DNA of 64,000 nucleotides from DAINPP01 sp036743375 (lineage in GTDB: Bacteria > Thermotogota > Thermotogae > MWEM01), in contig DAINPP010000005.1 in the NCBI GenBank assembly GCA_036743375.1, positions 1-64,000 on the forward strand, given 5' to 3'. A program made the translations under genes and the position numbers. A model generated the notes under the pieces. It did no database searches. It was not told where the DNA came from and saw only the letters and a list, made by a program, of their open reading frames with translations. Within the stretch, counting starts at the first letter, position 1; each line of letters opens with the position of its first letter. Positions 24,775-32,121 of this stretch are shown here, piece by piece.

Positions 24775-25619
24775 TGAACAGCCTCCCTGAGCTCATATAC
24801 ACATTCCATAAACTGCCTCACACGTTCCTCTTCGACTTCGTTTTTCCAATTCCCATCTTTTTTGAAATAGCTGCCGACGATGGCCCCATCGGAAATACCG
24901 AGCAGTTCCCTGGCATTTGATTTTTTTACACCGCTTCCAAGAATAACCGGAAGGGAGGTGCTGCCAACAAGTGCCTTGATCCTTTCCGGAGTGGGTGCTA
25001 TCCCCGTCTCAAAACCGGTGCAGATAAGGACTTCCGCGCCTTCGGATTCTGCATCAAAGGCCATTTCTTCGATCTTTCTATCCGATACGATAAAGTGACT
25101 GCCATGTTTTACGTGTACATCACAGAAAAAGGCACATTTCTCATTACGGAGTGCCGATCGTTTTCTCGCGAGTGAGGCCCCAATTCCCTCGGTAATCCCG
25201 GCGTGTGATACATAGGCGTTCACCCATTCAAAGACGCGAATCCAGTCGGCATCCGAGGCGGAGGCCGCCGCGAGTGCCGCTTCCCCTCCGTTAAGATGGC
25301 AATTGATCCCCACCGGCAATCCCGTCGCTTCTTTCACGGCCTTTGCCGCCACTGCCAGACAACTTGCCGTTTCCAATCCTATCTTTTCTCCGGGAAGATA
25401 GGGATAATCCCATATATTTTCTACCTGCAGGCCGTCGATCCCCGCACGCTTGAATATCTCCGCCTCTTCGAGGGCGATATCGATGACCCGGGCAAAATCC
25501 ATCTTGACCGGATCGTAAAGGGGGGCTCCCGGAAGTGGTCTCAGATGAATCATGGCAATAATCGGTTTTTCATTGTCAAAAATATCCGTCAGATGATTGT
25601 CTTTAATCATTTTGAACAC
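24771..25619 (-). CDS. BtpA/SgcQ-family TIM-barrel protein
   Basis: A 282-residue protein. MIHLRPLPGAPLYD at the N-terminus, DGLQVENIWDYPY and GINCHLNGGEAALAAA, and the C-terminal LPVILGSGVKKSNAREL with GAIVGSYFKKDG define the BtpA family. The last two match the phosphate-binding end of a TIM barrel. BtpA was named for photosystem I assembly in cyanobacteria, but homologues such as SgcQ sit in sugar operons. Here it lies between rbsD and rbsK, which suggests that it acts on a pentose or its phosphate. The actual reaction is unknown. Confidence 0.85.
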   Translation of the reverse strand: MFKMIKDNHLTDIFDNEKPIIAMIHLRPLPGAPLYDPVKMDFARVIDIALEEAEIFKRAGIDGLQVENIWDYPYLPGEKIGLETASCLAVAAKAVKEATGLPVGINCHLNGGEAALAAASASDADWIRVFEWVNAYVSHAGITEGIGASLARKRSALRNEKCAFFCDVHVKHGSHFIVSDRKIEEMAFDAESEGAEVLICTGFETGIAPTPERIKALVGSTSLPVILGSGVKKSNARELLGISDGAIVGSYFKKDGNWKNEVEEERVRQFMECVYELREAVQ

Positions 25620-25621
25620 CT

Positions 25622-26065
25622 TTAAAAATCAACCCCGGATACAAGAATGATATTCGCAAATGGTGTAAATTCTCCGGTTTTCACAAAAACCTTGACTTCT
25701 TTTCCTTCCAATGCACCATTTAAAACGAGATCCTTGAATTCCGGATGGGGAATATTCTCTTCCACGATGGCATTCCCCTTGTTGTCTATCTTGGCGATGA
25801 TCTCCTTGAATTCCCCGTAGACTTCTGGACAGGCCGTCTTTGTCTCTTCCGCTATCAAGACCTTTTCTATCTCGAGTTCCTCAAGAATGACCTTTACAAC
25901 ATCCACGACACCGGGAAGACCTCTTCCTACGGAGACATCGATACATTCCGTCATATCATGTCTCGGGAACGGAAACCCCCTGTCCGTAATGACGATCATA
26001 TCACCATGTCCAACCCTTGCAATCGCTCCCGCCAGTTCGTTGTGTAAGATTCCATGTGTTTTCAT
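25622..26065 (-). CDS. rbsD: D-ribose pyranase
   Basis: A 147-residue RbsD/FucU-fold mutarotase that interconverts ribose pyranose and furanose so that ribokinase can use it. KTHGILHNELAGAIARVGHGD contains the catalytic His in GH, and TDRGFPFP the conserved Asp. The C-terminal RbsD mark KTGEFTPFANIILVSGV is clear. FucU-type specificity cannot be fully excluded, but the adjacent rbsK and rbsABC favour ribose. It lies 12 bases after lacI. Confidence 0.9.
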   Translation of the reverse strand: MKTHGILHNELAGAIARVGHGDMIVITDRGFPFPRHDMTECIDVSVGRGLPGVVDVVKVILEELEIEKVLIAEETKTACPEVYGEFKEIIAKIDNKGNAIVEENIPHPEFKDLVLNGALEGKEVKVFVKTGEFTPFANIILVSGVDF

Positions 26066-26077
26066 TTCCTTACCTCC

Positions 26078-27082
26078 TTAAGTTTGTCTTATAATTAATT
26101 CCGTCTGCAGTTCAACGATATGATTCACCTGCTCTTCATGATTCAAACTTCTGTTTATCTTGTTATAAAGCGCCTCCATGGCCGTTCGCCCCGCTTCAAA
26201 CTTTTTCTGATTGACGGTTGTCAGGGCGGGAACAACGAGTTTGGCAATGAAGATGTTATCGTAACCGACGATCGAAATATCATCGGGTATCTTTAACTCC
26301 GTTTCCTTGATCGCCTCAATAGCCCCCCACGCCATCAGATCATTGGCGACGAAGAGGGCAAGGGGTTTTCTCAGGTCTTTCAGCAAGTCTTTCATGAGGT
26401 TGTACCCGCTGTCATATTTAAAATCCCCATATTTCACATCGATATAGTCTTCTCCAATTCCGGCCTCTCTCAATTTTTCATAAAAACCCTTTAATCGTTT
26501 TCTTGCGGGGAGGACATCTTCCGGCCCCGATAGACAGGCGAAGTACTCAAATTGTTTTTCGAGAAAATATTCCGCCACCTGGCTGGCCCCTTTTTCATTA
26601 CACATGTAGATGTTGTCTAACATGGGATGATCTATCTCTATCTTTCTGTCGAGTACCACCATCGGCAGAAAAGTCAGATATTCATGAAATTCGGCTTCCG
26701 ACATACGCGGAGCAACGTTAATGATGCCTTCTACATGCTGTGAAATGAAGGTATCCAGGATCTTTCGCTCCTGTTTGATACTTCCGTCCGTGTTACATAG
26801 AAAAAACTGAAGATCATTCCGGATGCAGACCGATTCAACACCCCTTGCAATCTCCGCAAAATACGGGTTCGTGATATCCGGTATCATCAATCCGATGAAG
26901 TTGGTTCGGTTGATTTTAAGGCTCTGTGCCAATCGACTGGGTTTATAGCCCATTTTCTCTATGGTCTTCAGGACATGCTCTTTCAGTTCAGGGCTGACAT
27001 ACTTTTTACCTGAAATAACATTTGAAACGGTCGCGACGGACACACCGGCCTCCCTTGCCACATCTTTCATGCTAAATCTCAT
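26078..27082 (-). CDS. LacI-family repressor of the ribose-type operon
   Basis: A 334-residue regulator. Residues 1-55 hold the LacI helix-turn-helix and hinge (MKDVAREAGVSVATVSNVISG and KMGYKPSRLAQSL); the rest is a sugar-binding periplasmic-type fold. It heads its own operon (lacI-rbsD-btpA-rbsK-rbsABC). The ATG at 27082 follows AAAAGGAG. The double palindrome at 27168-27197 lies over the predicted -35, so autoregulation is likely; ribose or a phosphate derivative would be the natural inducer. Confidence 0.9.
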   Translation of the reverse strand: MRFSMKDVAREAGVSVATVSNVISGKKYVSPELKEHVLKTIEKMGYKPSRLAQSLKINRTNFIGLMIPDITNPYFAEIARGVESVCIRNDLQFFLCNTDGSIKQERKILDTFISQHVEGIINVAPRMSEAEFHEYLTFLPMVVLDRKIEIDHPMLDNIYMCNEKGASQVAEYFLEKQFEYFACLSGPEDVLPARKRLKGFYEKLREAGIGEDYIDVKYGDFKYDSGYNLMKDLLKDLRKPLALFVANDLMAWGAIEAIKETELKIPDDISIVGYDNIFIAKLVVPALTTVNQKKFEAGRTAMEALYNKINRSLNHEEQVNHIVELQTELIIRQT

Positions 27083-27167
27083 GTTTTTCTCCTTTTCCTG
27101 CCGGTCTCACAAACTGAACGGCAGGTTCTTTCGAAGACTTGATTTTTTATATTGTCTTTCAGAATTC

Positions 27168-27197
27168 CAGTTAAACGTTTAGTTAAACGTTTAACTG
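27168..27197. promoter_or_regulatory. Double LacI-type operator of the ribose operon
   Basis: A 30-base element with two tandem TTAAACGTTTA palindromes spaced 14 bases apart, each centred on the CG typical of LacI-family sites. The whole element is itself palindromic at 28 of 30 positions. On the minus strand TTAACT inside it, a 17-base spacer and TATAAA make a plausible -35/-10 pair for lacI, so binding would block transcription. Confidence 0.85.
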
Positions 27198-27348
27198 TAT
27201 GATACGCCGTTTTTTTTCTCTCATCAAGTCGAATCAGGGGGAATTATCGTCAATTATTTCCGATTATCTGAAGATAATGAAAGAATCCTTTCTTTTTTTT
27301 ATAATCTCAAATCCACAAAAATTTCATCAAAACGCACGAATTGTCGAC

Positions 27349-27377
27349 TTGACATATCATTTGTTTTGTAGTATAGT
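27349..27377 (+). promoter_or_regulatory. Consensus promoter without an assignable gene (P1)
   Basis: TTGACA at 27349-27354, exactly 17 bases, TATAGT at 27372-27377. Predicted start is near 27384. No open reading frame with a ribosome site follows before the terminator at 27761-27786, so it would make an RNA of about 400 bases that includes the structured region from 27582. Confidence 0.7.
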
Positions 27378-27537
27378 TCTCACTGCCGAGGGGATAAAAA
27401 GGGATATTGTGAAGGTGTTATTTCATTTTGTTTATATTTCTTTTATCTTAAGACGGTGGAGTTTTTTACAGGTCTAAAAAAACCTTGAAGATAATCTAAT
27501 TTGTTACCGTATATTAATTAATGTTTTTTAGAAAAAA

Positions 27538-27567
27538 TTGGGATTTTTATCTTTTAAATGCTATAAT
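27538..27567 (+). promoter_or_regulatory. Extended -10 promoter of the candidate RNA gene (P2)
   Basis: TTGGGA at 27538-27543, an 18-base spacer, and TGCTATAAT, an extended -10 with TATAAT at 27562-27567. The predicted start is near 27574, eight bases before the long stem begins. Confidence 0.6.
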
Positions 27568-27573
27568 CAGTTA

Positions 27574-27786
27574 TAACTTGTATCGAAATATGGGCACAGT
27601 CGGAACTTTCTATTTGGCTACATGTGTATCTTAAAATTGTTGAATCTTTTTTTATTTGCTTTCTTTAGAGAATATAGTATAAAACTTCATTTTACTGTGC
27701 CCGTGTTTTGATTCCTCAGATGGAGTTTAATTCATAGCCATAATAGCCATATAAGGTTGAAGCGCCCCTTAAAAGGGGCGCTTTTT
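27574..27786 (+). ncRNA. Candidate structured non-coding RNA, about 213 nt, class unknown
   Basis: A long-range stem joins 27582-27600 with 27694-27712: 19 consecutive pairs with no mismatch, including the nine-pair GGGCACAGT/ACTGTGCCC core. Three pairs (27591-27703, 27589-27705, 27585-27709) are G-U in plus-strand RNA and would be A-C mismatches on the other strand, so plus-strand RNA is the form that folds. The 93-base A/U-rich interior is loosely structured. P2 lies just upstream, and a terminator whose U-run is on this strand ends it at 27786. Size and shape (long closing stem, large bubble) recall 6S RNA, but I could not match 6S consensus positions. It does not contain RNase P RNA, tmRNA or SRP RNA signatures. 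Confidence 0.55.
27761..27786 (+). terminator. Strong intrinsic terminator, U-run on the plus strand
   Basis: AGCGCCCCTT (27761-27770) pairs with AAGGGGCGCT (27773-27782) around a two-base gap, followed by a T5 run including the last stem base. On the minus strand the bases after the hairpin are TTCAACC, so termination of the L9-nuclease transcript here would be weak; the element serves plus-strand RNA best. Confidence 0.85.
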
Positions 27787-27788
27787 CA

Positions 27789-28592
27789 TCATCGGAAAGA
27801 GATCCTCGTGAAATACTCCGTATGATATTCTTTAAAGTGATCCATAGAGAAGATGAATCGGGTTCCATATTTTTTTGCGAGCTGAAATATTTCCTTATCC
27901 GCATAATCCACCGTGGTGGTTCCGGCCCATGAACAGAATTCTTTCAGTTCTCTCTTTTCGGTCTTCGTCAGTTTCCGTCTGAAAGAGTTATCAAATGCCC
28001 AGATGAGCGGGAAGAAAAATTTTTCGGATTTATCCGCGATATAATCGTACAGATAAAAAACCGGATCCGTTGCCGGCTTGCCATCCGTCCATCCAAGATT
28101 GGAGCCATCCACTATCAGCGGGGAATGACATCGTCGGATTCTCAACTTCTGAAGATAATTATAGGTGGCAAAGTAAGATTTTCCCCTGTATTGAATCAAG
28201 ACATACCGGTCTCCCGCCGGGAGGTTGTTCAACCGATTTGTCGGATACCATTTCCATCGTACCGTCTCCTGCTGATCATTTCTCATTTTAATCTTAAAAG
28301 TAAAAGGGAGAGTTCTACCGATTGACTCTCTCTTTGATACGTAGGCATTTTCAGGATTGTTGAACACAAAGAGTTTTTTCCCCGCAGTCTCCGAGATGTT
28401 CTTCTGTTGTTCCCGCTCTTCTTTTTTCTTTATCGATCGTAGCCTTTCAGCTTCCGTCGTTCCTATTCTTTTCGCAATCCCATTTGGAATGAGATAATTC
28501 TTTGCATAATCACTCTGCACTTTTGTCACTTCTCCGGCCTTTCCGAGAAGCGAAAAATTCTTTAATAGTAAGACCTCTATCTGTATTGCCAT
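27789..28592 (-). CDS. L9 N-domain fused to a PIN/NYN (Zc3h12a-like) ribonuclease
   Basis: A 267-residue fusion in one uninterrupted frame. Residues 1-45 match the rRNA-binding N domain of ribosomal protein L9 (GKAGEVTKVQSDYAKNYLIP then NGIAKR; D28 replaces the usual Gly). Residues 46-67 are a Lys/Glu-rich helix like the L9 connector. Residues 70-155 are an unassigned, probably beta-rich segment. Residues 158-256 form a PIN/NYN nuclease: LIVDGSNLG (D162), D201 in AFDNSF, D232 in DYADKEIFQLA and D251 in SMDHFKEY, which align with the metal-binding acids of MCPIP1/Zc3h12a. The L9 C domain is absent. SD AAGGAAATGG precedes the ATG. Last gene of the run with RNase G and PNPase. Likely a ribosome-tethered endonuclease; target unknown. 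Confidence 0.85.
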   Translation of the reverse strand: MAIQIEVLLLKNFSLLGKAGEVTKVQSDYAKNYLIPNGIAKRIGTTEAERLRSIKKKEEREQQKNISETAGKKLFVFNNPENAYVSKRESIGRTLPFTFKIKMRNDQQETVRWKWYPTNRLNNLPAGDRYVLIQYRGKSYFATYNYLQKLRIRRCHSPLIVDGSNLGWTDGKPATDPVFYLYDYIADKSEKFFFPLIWAFDNSFRRKLTKTEKRELKEFCSWAGTTTVDYADKEIFQLAKKYGTRFIFSMDHFKEYHTEYFTRISFR

Positions 28593-28631
28593 ATGACCAT
28601 TTCCTTCGTTTATTTTAACCTGTAGAGTCGA

Positions 28632-29912
28632 TCAGGAGTAGATTAAAAGCGGAACCAGCAGTTCCTCTTTTGTCAGCGAACCGTGTTTTCCAAGCATTCC
28701 ACTGGATTCATCCTTTCTGACGTGGGATACATCCATCGGGAACAGCGAATAATTCTCCCTGCCGATCACAACGTAATCACCGATCCTTGAAAGATGTTTG
28801 TTGAACAATCGGGTGTCCATATTCAATTCACCGCCTGAAAACAGTCCTTTTTTTACCGCTTCATCCCTATTCAGAATGAGAAAGTCCTTCCCATAGTCCT
28901 GATAGAATTTTTTTTCAAATGAGTCGGCATCCTTCACGTTGATATAGGTGACCCTCGCCTCACCCGATATCGGGCCGCGTATGGAATAATTTTCATAGGC
29001 CCCTTTATCCAAACGCCTCTCTGATTCCGCCGGTGTTTCCAATTGTCCATGATCGGCCGTAATCAATAAAAGCGTCTCTTCTCTCTCCTCCACCGTCATC
29101 GGTTCCAGAACGATTTCTCTCAGCAATCTGAAAAGATTCTTCAGCTCATACTGATACAGCTTAGAATAAGGGCCTTTCTTGTGTGCATAACTGTCGGCAA
29201 GTCCCCAATACGCGTTGATGAAAGTCTTTCCTCGACTTCTATTGAGTTCTTGTCTCAATTTCACAAACAGTTCGGTAACCCCGGCATAGGAGCTCACCGC
29301 ATGATTACAGCCCTTTGCGTGGATTCTGGTCAACGCCGTTCCGTTGAACTGGCTTGCGGTGATCATATGACAGGAGACCTTCTTTTTAGATAACTTTCCG
29401 AAGATCGAATCCTGTTCGATGAAATTCTCAGGGGTAACGCCCTCTTTCCTAAAAAGGGAATCCCTCGGAAGAAATTTATCTATGGCCTTTGGGGAAAAGA
29501 GAATCATATTCGTCAGGGTCTGGAATTCTTCGAGATAAAGCGTGTAACCGAGAATGCCGTGTTCAATCGGCGGGACCCCGGTAAACATCGAAGTCAGTGC
29601 AGCGGTAGTCGTACTGGGAAAAACACTGGTTAAGGTCTTTCTTCTGTAGGGTTTCAACTCTTCATCAAATCCTGAAATGGCTTCTGTAGCCCGCGAGAGG
29701 TTGATATCCCCCATCGCATCGATGACGAGCAGGATTATTTTTTTCTTTTTGTCGAGATGAGGGATCTCTCTGCTTAAATCAAGGGGATTATACTTGTATT
29801 CAGCGTTGAAGTGTTCAAGGATAAAGTTGGCAAGGTTCATGATTGAGTTTGAATCATAATCCGGTAAATAAAGCCCTTCTTCCAGCATCACAGGAGTAAA
29901 CACAGCTTTCAC
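28632..29912 (-). CDS. Type I phosphodiesterase/alkaline phosphatase superfamily protein
   Basis: A 426-residue cytosolic enzyme of the nucleotide pyrophosphatase/phosphodiesterase fold. The metal-binding Asp is in LVIDAMGD, the nucleophilic Thr in VFPSTTTAALTS, and GVPPIEHGILGY, ADSYAHKKGP, TADHGQ and LGKHGS supply the remaining Asp and His ligands in the expected order. There is no signal peptide, so it acts in the cytoplasm, on a nucleotide, phosphonate or phosphodiester not identifiable here. The start is unsure: GTG at 29912 or GTG/ATG within the next nine codons. It lies 39 bases before the L9-nuclease gene on the same strand. Confidence 0.8.
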   Translation of the reverse strand: MKAVFTPVMLEEGLYLPDYDSNSIMNLANFILEHFNAEYKYNPLDLSREIPHLDKKKKIILLVIDAMGDINLSRATEAISGFDEELKPYRRKTLTSVFPSTTTAALTSMFTGVPPIEHGILGYTLYLEEFQTLTNMILFSPKAIDKFLPRDSLFRKEGVTPENFIEQDSIFGKLSKKKVSCHMITASQFNGTALTRIHAKGCNHAVSSYAGVTELFVKLRQELNRSRGKTFINAYWGLADSYAHKKGPYSKLYQYELKNLFRLLREIVLEPMTVEEREETLLLITADHGQLETPAESERRLDKGAYENYSIRGPISGEARVTYINVKDADSFEKKFYQDYGKDFLILNRDEAVKKGLFSGGELNMDTRLFNKHLSRIGDYVVIGRENYSLFPMDVSHVRKDESSGMLGKHGSLTKEELLVPLLIYS

Positions 29913-29921
29913 CTTCTTTTT

Positions 29922-30995
29922 TTATTCGGTATGTCTGAACTTAACAACTTCTTTTATGTTGATCCTTCTGTCCTTCGACAGATCAATCTTTATCTCTTCA
30001 CCATCTCTTACGATACTGACAACCGGTCTTGAGATCGCCCCCCTCTTATTCCCCACCACTACCGCATTTTCACCGGTAGAAAGTATCAGTTTCGTATTGA
30101 CGGGATAGAGACCAAACGCGGTCAGAAAGAGGTGAACCATATCCGGATCAAACATCTTCTTTGACTGCTTGACGATAAAGCTGGTCGCATCATACGGTTC
30201 CCAGGCCGTCTTGTAGGGACGTACGGTGGTAAGTGCATCGTACACGTCGGCTACCATCAGAAGCCTGCCTTCGAAAGGGATATTCTTTCCCGAAAGGTTA
30301 TCGAGATACCCCTTGCCATCCCATCTCTCATGATGGCATCTGATCGTGTTGAGAATAGAGATATCTTCGATACCCGATAACAGGGCAATCCCATGCCCGT
30401 AACCCGGATGCTTTTTGATAATGTCAAATTCGACATTCTTCAGTTTTTCACGACTCTTAAGGATCTCGGGGGGAATCCACAGCTTTCCCATGTCGTGTAA
30501 CAGTCCGCCAAGTGTGATCTTTTCGATCTTTTCGCGATCCTGGTTGAAATAATCCGTTGCGAGGATAGTCCCGATAATCGAAACGTTCACCTGATGTGTA
30601 AACGTATAATCGTCAAACTGTTTCAGTTTAACGAGAGACGGAACGACATATTCTCCATAACTTTCTATAATCTCCGTCGTGATCTCATTACTGATTTCTT
30701 CACTCTTCTCTACATCAATCCGACCTTCCCTGAAAGTAGAGACACAAATCTCAGAAAGATCCGAGGAAAATTCGTTCAGTTTTTCCTCCGTGATCATCTT
30801 GTGGAGATCCGCATCGAGTTCATTTTTCACAAACACTGAGACCCAGTCGATTCCGCGCATATGCAATCTCTTTAAGATATCTTCAGTGATGATCTCACCA
30901 TTCTTGACTATGACATCATTCTGTGAGCCGCCAACAATCGTCTCAGCCAGAATATCTCCAGAAGTCAAATCATCTGTTCTTTTCCATTTTATCAA
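29922..30995 (-). CDS. HD-GYP domain protein, first of a tandem pair by position
   Basis: A 357-residue cytosolic protein. The N-terminal part (DLTSGDILAETIVGG and ITEDILKRLHMRGIDWVSV) is the DUF3391-like module common to HD-GYP proteins. The HD motif GGLLHDMGKLWIP is intact, followed by HHERWDGKGYL, in which Leu replaces the Pro of GYP. Active relatives hydrolyse c-di-GMP. I chose TTG at 30995, seven bases after GAGGTG, so the gene overlaps the end of its paralogue by 26 bases; the paralogue begins at the same homologous point. The in-frame extension to 31085 lies entirely inside that paralogue. Confidence 0.85.
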   Translation of the reverse strand: MIKWKRTDDLTSGDILAETIVGGSQNDVIVKNGEIITEDILKRLHMRGIDWVSVFVKNELDADLHKMITEEKLNEFSSDLSEICVSTFREGRIDVEKSEEISNEITTEIIESYGEYVVPSLVKLKQFDDYTFTHQVNVSIIGTILATDYFNQDREKIEKITLGGLLHDMGKLWIPPEILKSREKLKNVEFDIIKKHPGYGHGIALLSGIEDISILNTIRCHHERWDGKGYLDNLSGKNIPFEGRLLMVADVYDALTTVRPYKTAWEPYDATSFIVKQSKKMFDPDMVHLFLTAFGLYPVNTKLILSTGENAVVVGNKRGAISRPVVSIVRDGEEIKIDLSKDRRINIKEVVKFRHTE

Positions 30996-32121
30996 TTTCA
31001 AGCACCTCAGTAATGAACAGCTCAGGATGATCTTCCATAGAAAGTTCTTCATCATTAATGAGTACAAGCGGTCTTCCGATGGCATTCCCGCCTTTTGAGA
31101 TGACGATCCCGGAACGCCCGTCGTTCAGTTTGATAATCGTTCCCGTAGGGTACAATCCGGTGATCTGTACAAAGGCCTTAACCATATCCGGATCAAAGAG
31201 GATCTTTGAATTGGATACGATCCATTTGAGCGCCGTATGCGGGTCCATCTTCGCCTTACCGTCCACACTCGTAATGAGCGTGTCATAGGCATCCGGCACG
31301 GCGATCAGCCGCGATATTTCATTGATATTTTTCCCCTTGGCTCCCATCGGAAATCCCTTCCCATCAAATCGTTCATGATGCTCCATGATGGCATTCTCTT
31401 CGGAGTTATCCAGGAAACCCGGAGAAACCTTGTTGATAATCTTTATTCCCAATATCGGATGAATCTTTATACGATTCAACTCTTTATTCCTGTTGTACTG
31501 ATCGAACACATCTTCCACATAATCGAGACTTTTTTCCTTCTGCGCGTAGATCAGCCCAATATCGTGTAAGAGGGCCACCTTTGTCACCTTAAGGAGTGTA
31601 TGTCTCAACATCCCGATGGCCTTTCCCAGTACACAGGATACAATAGCCGTGTTGATCCCGTGCTTGATGATAAAGCCGGAGGCCACGTCCGTCATGAAAT
31701 TAAAGACATTGGAGTTGCTCTTCAACACTTCATTTACGAGTTCGTTGCTGAGATTGACAACTTCGTTGGACTGAAACGTGTTGCTCTGTAAAAACGTCTT
31801 GGTAACCGTTTCAAATCGTGATAAAGACTCGTGATATTTTTCATCGGAAACGATCAAAGGAAGTTCCGGAGCCAGTACAGGCTCCGATTCCCTTGAATAT
31901 TCATCTTCTATATCGAGTATCAGATCATCCTCGCGGACCGTCTCATCGGGTTGTCTGACCGGCACCCAGAGGACATCTCGATTTTTAAGGTAATCTATCG
32001 TCTTTGAATCAAGGATAGCGGACTTATGAGCCAACAGAACAAAACTGTTTGGATCAAATACATCATCTCCGCATATTTCCCCTGCTTTCACCTCATCAAC
32101 ACTTTTCCAGACTATTTTCAA
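30970..32121 (-). CDS. HD-GYP domain protein with degenerate HD motif
   Basis: A 383-residue paralogue of the following gene, sharing the N-terminal module (VKAGEICGDDVFDPNSFVL), the catalytic region and the C-terminal beta tail. The first metal motif reads LLHDIGLIYAQ, lacking the Lys of HDIGK, and the second reads HHERFDGKGFP. The changes suggest weakened or altered phosphodiesterase activity, so it may act as a c-di-GMP sensor or a regulatory partner. The TTG start overlaps the stop of the M16 peptidase gene by four bases and has AAGGGGA upstream. Confidence 0.82.
   Translation of the reverse strand: MKIVWKSVDEVKAGEICGDDVFDPNSFVLLAHKSAILDSKTIDYLKNRDVLWVPVRQPDETVREDDLILDIEDEYSRESEPVLAPELPLIVSDEKYHESLSRFETVTKTFLQSNTFQSNEVVNLSNELVNEVLKSNSNVFNFMTDVASGFIIKHGINTAIVSCVLGKAIGMLRHTLLKVTKVALLHDIGLIYAQKEKSLDYVEDVFDQYNRNKELNRIKIHPILGIKIINKVSPGFLDNSEENAIMEHHERFDGKGFPMGAKGKNINEISRLIAVPDAYDTLITSVDGKAKMDPHTALKWIVSNSKILFDPDMVKAFVQITGLYPTGTIIKLNDGRSGIVISKGGNAIGRPLVLINDEELSMEDHPELFITEVLEIDKMEKNR

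Noticed and set aside
27097..27125. CCTGCCG/CGGCAGG hairpin in the lacI leader as a terminator
   Set aside because: It has a 15-base loop and is followed by AAAAGGAG, not by a U-run; it may be leader structure only.
27199..27477. 92-codon plus-strand open frame just after the LacI operator
   Set aside because: It starts at an ATG immediately beyond the operator without a ribosome site, runs through the P1 promoter and has A/T-driven composition with no family resemblance.
27582..27712. Inverted repeats read as ends of a miniature transposon
   Set aside because: No target-site duplication flanks the repeats, and the three G-U pairs, promoter and terminator on one strand fit an RNA gene better.
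27789..28592. L9-nuclease as two genes joined by a sequencing error
   Set aside because: The frame is uninterrupted, the connector helix after the L9 domain is natural, and there is no internal ribosome site with a start at the nuclease boundary that I could see.
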